Positions 42,219 to 50,643 of a stretch of 64,000 nt of DNA are shown piece after piece. The number at the start of each line of letters is the position of its first letter. Within the stretch, counting starts at the first letter, position 1. A program made the translations under genes and the position numbers. This DNA comes from Paludibacter sp. (lineage in GTDB: Bacteria > Bacteroidota > Bacteroidia > Bacteroidales > Paludibacteraceae): NCBI GenBank assembly GCA_028690665.1, contig JAQVAV010000002.1, positions 310,001-374,000 on the forward strand, given 5' to 3'. The notes beneath the pieces are model-generated. The model worked only from the letters and a program-made list of their open reading frames with translations. It was not told where the DNA came from and did no database searches.

Positions 42219-44678
42219 ATGCCAAAAATCCAATTTATCAATCCGGCAGATGTCCGGAAACCTGGAATGATCGAGTTTCAACCTATTCCGGTGAACCAGT
42301 ATCAGAAAACCGTAAAGGACGAAAAAGGTAATTTTACGGATGAAGAATTCAAGGCTATTTATCATGATATGGTATTGATTCGTGAGTTTGAAACCATGTT
42401 GAACCTCATCAAAACAAAGGGTGAGTACAATGGAACTGCCTACAATCATCCCGGTCCGGCGCATTTGTCTATCGGACAGGAATCTGCGGCTGTTGGAATG
42501 GCCTGGACATTGACGGTTGACGATTTTATTTTCGGCAGTCATCGTTCACACGGGGAAATTCTTGCCAAAGGTATGTCGGCTATTCATAAATTGGATGACA
42601 AAGAGTTGATGAATATTATGGAGTCTTTCTTTGATGGCGCAGTACTCAATGTAGTAAAAAAAGATTTCAACGGTACTACGAAGGAATTGGCCCGTCGTTT
42701 TCTTGTTTACGGAACTTTGTCCGAAATTTTTGCACGTGAGACAGGTTTCAATCGTGGCTTAGGAGGATCGATGCACGCATTTTTTACTCCGTTCGGGGTG
42801 TATCCGAATAATGCTATTGTGGGTGGTTCCGGCGATATTGCCGTGGGTGCTGCATTGTATAAAAAAGTGAATCGCAAACCGGGTATGGTGGTCGCCAATA
42901 TCGGAGATGCTTCCATGGCTTGCGGCCCTGTTTGGGAAGGACTTTCGTTCGCTGCCATGGATCAGTTTACCCAACTTTGGGAAGGCGATATGAAAGGTGG
43001 TCTTCCGGTTATTATTAATATTATGAATAATCAATACGGAATGGGTGGACAGACTTGTGGCGAAACCATGGGATACGGTATCGCTGCCCGTATTGGCGCC
43101 GGAGTAAATGCTGATCAAATGCATGCCGAACGTGTGGACGGTTACAATCCACTGGCTGTGATTGATGCCTACAAACGTAAACGTAAAATTATAGAAGAAA
43201 AACGCGGTCCGGTATTGTTGGATGTGCTTACATACCGTTATAGCGGACATTCACCTTCCGATGCATCGTCATATCGTTCAAAAGAAGAGGTGGAAGCATG
43301 GGAAAAACAGGATTGTATCGTTTCGTATGGCGAGCAGTTAGTTGATGCAGGAGTGGCTTCTCAAGACGATTTGGATGCCATTCAGATAGACATTAAGGCA
43401 TTGGTTTATGATATTTTCCTAAAAGCCATTGATGAGGAAACTTCTCCGCGAATGAGTAATCCGGATATAATTGGTAATATGATGTTTTCGAATGGTTCGG
43501 TGGATTCGTTCTCGGATGCTAAACCGGATGTACTGATGCCGATGGAAGAAAATTTACGGGTAAAGAAAATTGCCAATAAAGAACGTTTTGCTTTCGATGC
43601 CGAGGGGAAGCCATTCAGTAAAATGAAGCAGTTCCAGCTACGCGATGGTATTTTTGAAGCTATGATGGATCGCTTTTATAAAGATGCTTCACTCATTGCT
43701 TATGGAGAAGAAAACCGTGATTGGGGAGGTGCTTTTGCCGTTTACGGCGGTATGACCGAAGCATTGCCTTATCATCGTTTGTTCAATTCTCCGATTTCCG
43801 AAGCTTCGATTATTGGTACTGCTATTGGTTATGCTATGTGTGGCGGACGTGTGGTACCTGAAATTATGTATTGCGACTTTTTGGGTCGTTGTGGCGATGA
43901 GGTATTTAATCAACTTCCGAAATGGCAGGCAATGAGTGGTAACGTACTCAAAATGCCTGTTGTGGTACGTGTTTCTGTGGGTTCAAAATATGGAGCGCAA
44001 CACTCTCAGGATTGGACTTCGCTTGTGGCCCAGATTCCGGGTATCAAAGTTTGTTTCCCGGTGACTCCTTACGATGCCAAGGGTTTGATGAACTCAGCTC
44101 TTCAGGGAACCGACCCGGTGATTTTTTTCGAAAGTCAGCGTATTTACGAAATAGGGGAGCAATTTCATGATGGTGGTGTGCCCGAAGGTTATTACGAAAT
44201 TCCGTTCGGAGAACCCGATGTAAAGAAGTCTGGAAAAGATATTACCTTCCTGACCATTGGTCATACGCTTTATCCAGCTTTGACAGCAGCAAAAGAATTA
44301 GAAGAAAAATACGGCATGAGTGCCGAGGTGATTGATGCACGCAGTCTGACCCCGTTTAATTACGAAAAGGTAGTGGAGTCGGTGAAGAAAACCGGCAAAA
44401 TTATCGTCGCAAGCGATGCCACCACCCGGGGCTCGTTTCTCAACGATTTAGCGGCTAATATCAGTCAACTTTGTTTCGATTATTTGGATGCTCCGGTTTG
44501 TGTGCTTGGTTCGCGTAACTGGATTACTCCGGCCTTTGAATTAGAAAAAGCATTCTTTGCACAACCGTCGTGGTTTTTAGACATGATTAACGAACGTATC
44601 CAGCCATTGACAGGCTATGTGCCAGGCGAAAATTTTACGGATGCTGAGTTTATAAGAAGATCCAAAATGGGAGTATAA
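42219..44678 (+). CDS. Fused E1 alpha-beta subunit of a 2-oxo acid dehydrogenase
   Basis: This 819-aa protein joins both halves of a thiamine-diphosphate E1. The alpha part (about 45-420) has GSHRSHGE, a GDASMACG motif and MNNQYGMGG for the cofactor and its metal. The beta part (from about 470) has SEASIIGTAIG with the catalytic-type Glu and GAQHSQDW. An extra segment near residues 125-165, between the substrate loop and the cofactor motif, is longer than in usual E1 alpha chains. Decarboxylation of a 2-oxo acid and reductive acylation of E2 are expected. Fused E1 genes are common in Bacteroidota. The substrate is unknown. Confidence 0.92.
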   Translation: MPKIQFINPADVRKPGMIEFQPIPVNQYQKTVKDEKGNFTDEEFKAIYHDMVLIREFETMLNLIKTKGEYNGTAYNHPGPAHLSIGQESAAVGMAWTLTVDDFIFGSHRSHGEILAKGMSAIHKLDDKELMNIMESFFDGAVLNVVKKDFNGTTKELARRFLVYGTLSEIFARETGFNRGLGGSMHAFFTPFGVYPNNAIVGGSGDIAVGAALYKKVNRKPGMVVANIGDASMACGPVWEGLSFAAMDQFTQLWEGDMKGGLPVIINIMNNQYGMGGQTCGETMGYGIAARIGAGVNADQMHAERVDGYNPLAVIDAYKRKRKIIEEKRGPVLLDVLTYRYSGHSPSDASSYRSKEEVEAWEKQDCIVSYGEQLVDAGVASQDDLDAIQIDIKALVYDIFLKAIDEETSPRMSNPDIIGNMMFSNGSVDSFSDAKPDVLMPMEENLRVKKIANKERFAFDAEGKPFSKMKQFQLRDGIFEAMMDRFYKDASLIAYGEENRDWGGAFAVYGGMTEALPYHRLFNSPISEASIIGTAIGYAMCGGRVVPEIMYCDFLGRCGDEVFNQLPKWQAMSGNVLKMPVVVRVSVGSKYGAQHSQDWTSLVAQIPGIKVCFPVTPYDAKGLMNSALQGTDPVIFFESQRIYEIGEQFHDGGVPEGYYEIPFGEPDVKKSGKDITFLTIGHTLYPALTAAKELEEKYGMSAEVIDARSLTPFNYEKVVESVKKTGKIIVASDATTRGSFLNDLAANISQLCFDYLDAPVCVLGSRNWITPAFELEKAFFAQPSWFLDMINERIQPLTGYVPGENFTDAEFIRRSKMGV

Positions 44679-44689
44679 ATTTATTCACT

Positions 44690-44848
44690 GGGGCGTCTAA
44701 AAGAGATTTTTGAACACAAATTCGTAAATTTTTAAAATAAACATTGATTGTTTATCTCATATCTTGCAGTAATATAGCTTTTTATGATTTGTGAAAAAAT
44801 TGCGTTTATTCGCGTAATTTGTGTTCTTTTTACTTTTGATACACTTCT
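44690..44848. repeat. Dispersed repeat family A, copy 2 (diverged)
   Basis: The ends GTCTAAAA...GAACACAAATTCG and GCGTAATTTGTGTTC are related to the copies at 15463 and 51959, while the interior is different. It lies in the 273-bp gap between E1 and the PHP gene. Confidence 0.65.
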
Positions 44849-44951
44849 GTGAATAAAATTATACGACCATAACTTTAAATCGAAAAACAATTGACCTTTA
44901 ATAAACTTTAAGCATCTGCTTCCGGATGCCTTAAAGACTTAATCTAATATC

Positions 44952-46103
44952 ATGAAAAAAGTAAATGCACACCTGCATTCGCCTTACTCGTTCAGTGCTT
45001 TCAAAAATATCGATGAGGCCTTGGATATCGCTTTGGCTGATAATGTAAAGGTGGTGGGAATCAATGATTTTTATAGTGCTGCCGGATATAAGGAATGGGC
45101 TGAAGGTTGCAAAAAACGTGGCTTGTATCCGCTTTTCAATATCGAATTTATTTCGCTTAATGAAACTGATCAGAAAGCCGGATTGAGAGTGAACGACCCC
45201 AGAAATCCTGGTCGAACTTACCTGAGTGGTAAAGGACTTTCGTATCCGTTTAAACTTAGCGAACCTTATGTATCGCAATTGGCGGGAGTTATTCATGAGT
45301 CGAATGCTCAGGTGGAAGCCATGTGTGCTAAAGTCAATGAGATTCTGGCCGCAAATAATTCCGGATTTTTGCTGGATTTTGAATGGATTAAAAAGGAATT
45401 GACCAATGGTTTGATTCGAGAGCGCCATTTGGCAAAAGCGATTCGTGTGAAAGCTTATGAATACTGCCGCAATAATCCGCTTGACCTTCGTTTATTATTT
45501 TATAAACTTTTTGGTGGAAAACAAATCAAATCGGAGATTACAGATTTTGCTGGTGTCGAAAACGAAATTCGTGGAAATATGCTGAAAGCCGGTGGAGCTG
45601 CTTTCGTTCCGGAAGATCCGAAAGCTTTTTTGCCGATGCAAATCGTTTGCGATATCATTGTTGCTGGTGGCGGTATTCCGACTTATCCATTTTTAGCTGA
45701 CGATGCTAAAGGTGAATATACTGATTTTGAAGGTGATCTAAAACGGGTTGCAAAACAACTGACCGAACGCGGTTTTCATTCGGTAGAGTTTATTACAACC
45801 CGCAACGATGTAAAGTTACTCGAAAAGTATGCATCGTATTTATACGATCAGGGATTTGTGGTGACTTTCGGAAGCGAACATAATACGCCGGCTATGGAAC
45901 CTGTTGAACTTTTTGCCCGGAATAAAGCTCCTCTGACTGAACGCTTGATGCAAATTAATTATGATGGCGCTTGTGTGGTGGCTGCTCATCAATATCTGGT
46001 TTCTCAGGGAAAGTCCGGATATGTCGACGACAAGGGCTTCGCCGACAGACGTAAACGGGAAGAGTTTGTAAAATTAGGTAAAAAACTGATTGAAGTTTCC
46101 TAA
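44952..46103 (+). CDS. PHP-domain phosphoesterase
   Basis: This 383-aa protein starts with the PHP metal motif NAHLHSPYSFS (His7, His9) and ends its barrel with GSEHNTPAMEP, another metal-binding element. No polymerase domain is attached. PHP enzymes include histidinol phosphatase and other phosphoesterases. Here it may remove phosphate from a sugar phosphate made by the aldolase/reductase genes downstream, but that is inference from position. The family (PHP next to a class II aldolase-SDR fusion) is not one I can name. Its stop codon lies inside a half-copy of repeat C. Confidence 0.78.
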   Translation: MKKVNAHLHSPYSFSAFKNIDEALDIALADNVKVVGINDFYSAAGYKEWAEGCKKRGLYPLFNIEFISLNETDQKAGLRVNDPRNPGRTYLSGKGLSYPFKLSEPYVSQLAGVIHESNAQVEAMCAKVNEILAANNSGFLLDFEWIKKELTNGLIRERHLAKAIRVKAYEYCRNNPLDLRLLFYKLFGGKQIKSEITDFAGVENEIRGNMLKAGGAAFVPEDPKAFLPMQIVCDIIVAGGGIPTYPFLADDAKGEYTDFEGDLKRVAKQLTERGFHSVEFITTRNDVKLLEKYASYLYDQGFVVTFGSEHNTPAMEPVELFARNKAPLTERLMQINYDGACVVAAHQYLVSQGKSGYVDDKGFADRRKREEFVKLGKKLIEVS

Positions 46104-46118
46104 CTACAAAAGGGGAAC
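46099..46118. repeat. Half-copy of inverted-repeat element C
   Basis: CCTAACTACAAAAGGGGAAC matches the left arm of copy 1 (CTAACCCCAAAAGGGGAA). No right arm is found before the next gene. The PHP stop codon is part of it. Confidence 0.5.
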
Positions 46119-46260
46119 AATAGAAATTCTCCGGGCTTATAGTAATATTATTTGAATTTTATGACTATAGCTAGATTGAAGTATTGAATATTAGATTTAT
46201 TCTCGAAATTGTGTGCTCATAATTGATTACTATATTGAGAAAGTTATAAAAGATTAATTC

Positions 46261-46268
46261 TAACTTTG
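46261..46268 (+). promoter_or_regulatory. -7 element for the 244-aa gene
   Basis: TAACTTTG fits TAnnTTTG and lies 21 bp before the ATG; a TTG at 46235-46237 is 23 bp upstream, slightly long. It suggests that the 244-aa gene has its own transcription start. Confidence 0.5.
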
Positions 46269-46289
46269 ATGCTCAAAAGTACATAAGTT

Positions 46290-47024
46290 ATGAATAGAAG
46301 AATATGTTTATCTCTGTTTTTTATATTGCTGATTTGTTTCAGCTTAATGAGTCAAACCGACAAAATAAGGATTGCCTTAGTATCTCAGGTTGATGCAGGT
46401 TTTGCATTGTTGAAATGTAAAGAAAATCCTGATTTTTTGCGTTATCGAACTGAATATACATTTGTACAATCAGAGATTTTTGATTTTGATATAAAAGAAA
46501 AATGGCTTGAATTTTTCAGAATGAATCTTGATTCGGATAAATACGAAATCCGATTTGAAGCAATGCCGGAAGAAGTTAAAGATAATTATTTGTTTAGTAT
46601 TTATAAGGGAACTAACGGATTTGGACACGCAAGTTCAAAACTCAAAAAATGGTTTTCCGAATTGTATGAAAATAACGGATATGATATAGTTATTATGTTA
46701 TTTAAAGCAATTTTAGATTCAAGGTATTCCGCTATTTTCGAGTTGAATCAATATCCTCCATGCGGTGTAATACAGAATGAAAACTGGATATACTCGTTGT
46801 ATAATATAAACGTTTATCAATCCCGAGATGGTAAAATTTTGTTTCGGAAAAAGTCAGGTGGGTATAATGATTATCTCAGAACACTGAAGAAAGTAAATTT
46901 ATCCAAATTGTCTTTTAATGAAATTACGGAAGAGGATTTAGAACCAGCTATTGATGAAATTGTAATGATGAATAGTGATGTAGGGAGAAAGATTTGTAAA
47001 AGAATCATTGCTTATAGCAATTAA
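46290..47024 (+). CDS. Exported protein of unknown function
   Basis: This 244-aa protein has a signal peptide (about 1-21, ending SLMSQT). The rest is soluble, rich in Asn, Lys, Tyr and Phe, with a segment FSELYENNGYDIVIMLFKA and later GKILFRKKSGG. I recognise no domain or catalytic motif. The gene is more AT-rich than its neighbours, has its own -7 element and interrupts a run of metabolic genes. This looks like an insertion into the cluster. Its position after a half-repeat C supports that. Confidence 0.65.
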   Translation: MNRRICLSLFFILLICFSLMSQTDKIRIALVSQVDAGFALLKCKENPDFLRYRTEYTFVQSEIFDFDIKEKWLEFFRMNLDSDKYEIRFEAMPEEVKDNYLFSIYKGTNGFGHASSKLKKWFSELYENNGYDIVIMLFKAILDSRYSAIFELNQYPPCGVIQNENWIYSLYNINVYQSRDGKILFRKKSGGYNDYLRTLKKVNLSKLSFNEITEEDLEPAIDEIVMMNSDVGRKICKRIIAYSN

Positions 47025-47062
47025 TATTGAGAAATTTATGGAGATAGTATTCTAATTATAAT

Positions 47063-49036
47063 ATGAAAGAAATACAAGAACTAATTGAAATATCGCAATT
47101 TTATGGGAGTGACAGCCGTTTTGTGATTGCGGGGGGAGGGAATACCTCTTATAAAAATGCAGAGAAAATCTGGGTAAAAGCCAGTGGTTCATCTCTGGCA
47201 ACTATTACCGAAGATGGTTTTGCAATACTCGATCGAGCCAAACTAAATCTCATGTCAGACAAAGTTTACAGTGCTGATACAGCCAAACGTGAAGAGCAGG
47301 TCAAAAACGATTTGGCGGATGCTACGATTACCAAAGGCAAACGTCCATCGGTGGAAACATCTATGCATAATGTTATTGACTATGCTTTTGTGGTGCATTT
47401 ACACCCAACAGCTGTAAACGGTTTAATGTGCGCTCAAAATGCCGAATCGGATTTGAAAAAACTGTTCGGTGAAAAAGCATTGTATATCGAATATACCGAT
47501 CCGGGTTATGTGTTGTTCAAAAAAGTAGAAGATGAGATTAAGTCATTCCGTGCAACTTCTCAGGAAGAACCTCAGGTAATCTGGTTGCAGAATCATGGTA
47601 TTTTTGTGGGTGCTAACAGCATTGCAGAAATCAAAGAAATATATGCTCAAATTATAGATACACTTGGCAAAGAGAGTGTTCGACTCCCTAATGAAAGTGG
47701 TGAAGTTCCCCTTATAGAGGGGCTAGGGAGTGTCGAGCAAATTGTTCCGGCTCTTCGAATGATGTTGTCGAAAGATGGTTTGAAAACGCTGAAAGTCCGT
47801 AAAAATGAACTTATCAAGTTTTATTATGATAGTGTTGAAGAGCAAGCCAATATTGTTCGTCCATTTTCGCCGGATGCTATCGTTTATTGTAAATCGAACT
47901 ATATTTTCCTGAATAAAGAGAAGCCCGAAGCAGTGATTGCTGAAGCAGCAAAACAAATTCCAGCTTTCTCGGCTAAGTTTGGATATCAGCCCAAAGTTAT
48001 TCTGATAAAAGGAATCGGAATCGTGGCGGTTGGCGATAATGCTAAACAGTGCGACATTATTCTCGATGTTTTTGAAGATTCGATGAAGATTGCTTATTTG
48101 TCGAAATCATTCGGTGGAGCTCACCCTATGACACAGAAACAAATTGACTTTATAGATAACTGGGAAGTGGAGAATTATCGTCGCAGTGTGGCAGCCGGAG
48201 GAGTTGCCGGTCGTGCCGAAAACAAAAACATTGTGGTGACAGGAGCTGCTCAGGGTTTTGGTGAGGGTATTGCCCGTTGTTTGTTGCAGCAAGGTGCGAA
48301 CATTGTGGTGGCCGACCTGAATGAGTCTGTTGGACAGGCAACCGTATTGCGTTTTAATAAACTGGCTAAAAGTAACCGAGCCATTTTTGTAAAAACAAAT
48401 GTGAGTGAAATTCCGAGTATTGAAAATTTGATACATGAAACAGTTTGTAATTTCGGAGCGATTGATTGCTTTATCAGTAATGCAGGTGTACTTCGTGCCG
48501 GAGGATTAGATGATATGACACCGGAAAATTTTGAATTTGTAACCAAAATCAATTATAACGCTTATTTCTATTGTACTAAAGTAGTTAGTCGTGTAATGAA
48601 GTTGCAAACTAAATACGCCGTTTCAAATTATTATGCCGATGTGATTCAGATAAACTCAAAATCGGGACTTCGAGGCAGTAAAGCCAACTTTGCCTATGCA
48701 GGAGGAAAATTTGGAGGAATCGGACTGACACAATCATTTGCACTCGAATTGGCTCCGTTCCGTATCAAAGTAAATTCCATTTGCCCGGGTAATTTTTACG
48801 AAGGTCCGCTCTGGAGCGATCCGGAAAACGGGCTTTTTGTACAATACCTGCATGCGGGGAAAGTACCGGGAGCCAAAACGGTAGAAGACGTCAAAGCATT
48901 TTATTTAGCTCAGGTTCCTATGCAAAAAGGTTGTTCTCCCGAAGATGTAACTAAAGGAGCACTTTACCTGATGGAACAATGTGGCGAAACCGGTCAGGCT
49001 TTACCGATTACCGGAGGCCAGGTGATGCTGAGTTGA
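47063..49036 (+). CDS. Class II aldolase fused to a SorD/SrlD-like dehydrogenase
   Basis: This 657-aa protein joins two enzymes. Residues 1-215 are a class II (RhaD/FucA-type) aldolase with GGGNTSYK, a zinc motif HLHP preceded by VETSMHN, and QNHGIFVG for the third histidine. Residues 220-380 are a linker or half-aldolase region. Residues 390-657 are an SDR with TGAAQGFGEG, SNAG, QINSKSG and Tyr-x3-Lys (YAGGK). The SDR part resembles sorbitol-6-phosphate dehydrogenase SrlD/SorD (QINSKSG, AKFGG-like and ITGGQVM endings). Rhamnulose-1-phosphate aldolase/dehydrogenase fusions are known at about 690-700 aa; this one is shorter. DHAP-type ketose phosphate cleavage and hexitol phosphate oxidation are inferred. 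Confidence 0.85.
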   Translation: MKEIQELIEISQFYGSDSRFVIAGGGNTSYKNAEKIWVKASGSSLATITEDGFAILDRAKLNLMSDKVYSADTAKREEQVKNDLADATITKGKRPSVETSMHNVIDYAFVVHLHPTAVNGLMCAQNAESDLKKLFGEKALYIEYTDPGYVLFKKVEDEIKSFRATSQEEPQVIWLQNHGIFVGANSIAEIKEIYAQIIDTLGKESVRLPNESGEVPLIEGLGSVEQIVPALRMMLSKDGLKTLKVRKNELIKFYYDSVEEQANIVRPFSPDAIVYCKSNYIFLNKEKPEAVIAEAAKQIPAFSAKFGYQPKVILIKGIGIVAVGDNAKQCDIILDVFEDSMKIAYLSKSFGGAHPMTQKQIDFIDNWEVENYRRSVAAGGVAGRAENKNIVVTGAAQGFGEGIARCLLQQGANIVVADLNESVGQATVLRFNKLAKSNRAIFVKTNVSEIPSIENLIHETVCNFGAIDCFISNAGVLRAGGLDDMTPENFEFVTKINYNAYFYCTKVVSRVMKLQTKYAVSNYYADVIQINSKSGLRGSKANFAYAGGKFGGIGLTQSFALELAPFRIKVNSICPGNFYEGPLWSDPENGLFVQYLHAGKVPGAKTVEDVKAFYLAQVPMQKGCSPEDVTKGALYLMEQCGETGQALPITGGQVMLS

Positions 49037-49168
49037 CCCTCTGGCCCCTAAAGGGGTGGCTTTCGGGTGTTTGCATAAATTAAAAGTATTATTAATATAA
49101 ACAATAAAATTCTCTAAATGGAACTTTAAGAAACGAAAGTAACTTAGTTCCCCTTTAGGGGTTAGGGG
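49037..49168. repeat. Inverted-repeat element C, copy 2
   Basis: GGCCCCTAAAGGGGTGG at the left and CCCCTTTAGGGGTTAGGGG at the right are inverted copies. It fills the gap between the fusion gene and the SorE-like gene and ends 4 bp before the next ATG, so it overlaps the ribosome-binding region. Confidence 0.8.
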
Positions 49169-49172
49169 TAAC

Positions 49173-50447
49173 ATGAACACCAAAGCAATTCGTTTATATG
49201 GCAAAAAAGATCTTCGGATGGAAGAATTTGAATTGCCGCAAATTAAAGAGAATGAAATTCTTGCAAAAGTAGTTTCGGATTCTCTGTGTATGTCATCTTA
49301 TAAAGCTACAAATCAGGGGACTGATCACAAAAGAATTCCGGATGATGTGGCTGAAAAACCAATTATTATTGGGCATGAGTTTGCCGGAGAATTGGTCGAA
49401 GTTGGAGCAAAATGGGCACATAAGTTTAAAGCGGGTGATAAATTTTCAATTCAGCCTGCTTTATATTATGAATATGGTCCGGTAGGTGTTTTAAGTGCTC
49501 CCGGATATAGTTATCAGTATATTGGTGGTGATGCAACTTATATTATAATTCCGAATGAAGTTATGGAGAAAGATTGTCTGCTGCCTTTTAAAGGGGAAGG
49601 GTTTTATCCGGCATCTCTATCCGAACCTCTTTCGTGTGTGATTGGTACAATGCATGCTGTGTATCATACAACTCCGGGTAGTTATATTCACAAAATGGAT
49701 ATTACACCCGGAGGTAAAATGGCAATTCTTGCAGGAGTTGGGCCCATGGGCTTAGCTGCTATCAATTATGCCTTGAGGCGTGAGGATATAAAACCTGCTT
49801 TATTGGTTGTTACTGATGTTAACCAGGCCCGTCTCGACAGAGCAGCTCAAATCTACACGGTCGAATTTGCAGCTTCGAGAGGCATTGACCTGCGTTATAT
49901 AAATACTGGTTCGATGCAAAACCCGGCTGAAGAATTGAAGGCTCTTACTGGTGGCACAGGTTACAATGAAGTGTTGGTCTTTGCCCCTGTAAAACCCGTT
50001 GTTGAACAGGCCGATGCGATATTGGCATTTGATGGTTGTTTAAACTTTTTTGCAGGTCCGAGTGATCCTAATTTTAGTGCTATGTTTAATTTCTACAATG
50101 TGCACTATGCTTATACTCATGTGGTTGGAACCAGCGGTGGAAACACCGATGACATGATTGAAGCACTTGATATGATGAGTGGAGGTTTGGATCCGGCAGG
50201 TCTGGTTACACATATAGGAGGACTGAATGCGGTAATTGAAGCAACGAAACATTTGCCTGATATTCCAGGAGGTAAAAAATTGATCTATACTCATATAACC
50301 ATGCCATTGACGCCGATTGGTGATTTTGCAAAATTGGGTGAAACTAACGAAGTTTTTAAAAAGTTAGCAGAAATATGTGACAAAAATATGGGCTTGTGGA
50401 GCATTGAAGCTGAAAGTTATTTGTTGGCTAATGCTGATAAACTTTGA
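49173..50447 (+). CDS. SorE-like zinc dehydrogenase (L-sorbose-1-phosphate reductase family)
   Basis: This 424-aa medium-chain dehydrogenase has SDSLCMSSYKATNQG, IIIGHEFAGE (zinc-ligand region), a nucleotide-binding GVGPMGLAA near residue 190, and FNFYNVHYAYTHVVGTSGGNTDD near 310. These are hallmarks of L-sorbose-1-phosphate reductase (SorE). SorE makes glucitol-6-phosphate from sorbose-1-phosphate, and SorD oxidises that to fructose-6-phosphate. A SorD-like domain is fused to the aldolase just upstream, so the pair is kept together as in Klebsiella sor operons. The true ketose phosphate is unknown. A terminator follows. Confidence 0.87.
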   Translation: MNTKAIRLYGKKDLRMEEFELPQIKENEILAKVVSDSLCMSSYKATNQGTDHKRIPDDVAEKPIIIGHEFAGELVEVGAKWAHKFKAGDKFSIQPALYYEYGPVGVLSAPGYSYQYIGGDATYIIIPNEVMEKDCLLPFKGEGFYPASLSEPLSCVIGTMHAVYHTTPGSYIHKMDITPGGKMAILAGVGPMGLAAINYALRREDIKPALLVVTDVNQARLDRAAQIYTVEFAASRGIDLRYINTGSMQNPAEELKALTGGTGYNEVLVFAPVKPVVEQADAILAFDGCLNFFAGPSDPNFSAMFNFYNVHYAYTHVVGTSGGNTDDMIEALDMMSGGLDPAGLVTHIGGLNAVIEATKHLPDIPGGKKLIYTHITMPLTPIGDFAKLGETNEVFKKLAEICDKNMGLWSIEAESYLLANADKL

Positions 50448-50457
50448 GAATATTGAA

Positions 50458-50511
50458 GTGAACTTTGTATGAGTTTGGATTTTTCCGGCTTTGCAAAGTT
50501 CATTTTTTTTA
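50458..50511 (+). terminator. Terminator after the SorE-like gene
   Basis: Nine-base arms TGAACTTTG and CAAAGTTCA, 27-nt loop, then a run of eight T. It ends the unit that includes the fusion and SorE-like genes. Confidence 0.7.
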
Positions 50512-50601
50512 TAAAATAGTTTCGTTGAAATAAAGACTCATTTTGCCGTTTTTTACAGTTCTAATATCATTTTTCTAAATATCCGGATGATTTGTTTGTC
50601 G

Positions 50602-50609
50602 TAATTTTG
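50602..50609 (+). promoter_or_regulatory. -7 element of the tandem aldolase gene
   Basis: TAATTTTG fits TAnnTTTG, with a leader of about 30 nt to the ATG at 50644. Together with the terminator upstream it marks a new transcription unit. Confidence 0.5.
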
Positions 50610-50643
50610 CACCCAGGTAAAACATAATTTAAAATAAAAAATA

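Noticed and set aside
42759-43250. Open frame of 163 codons on the minus strand
   Set aside because: Antisense to the E1 gene; His- and Ile-rich composition is typical of a shadow frame.
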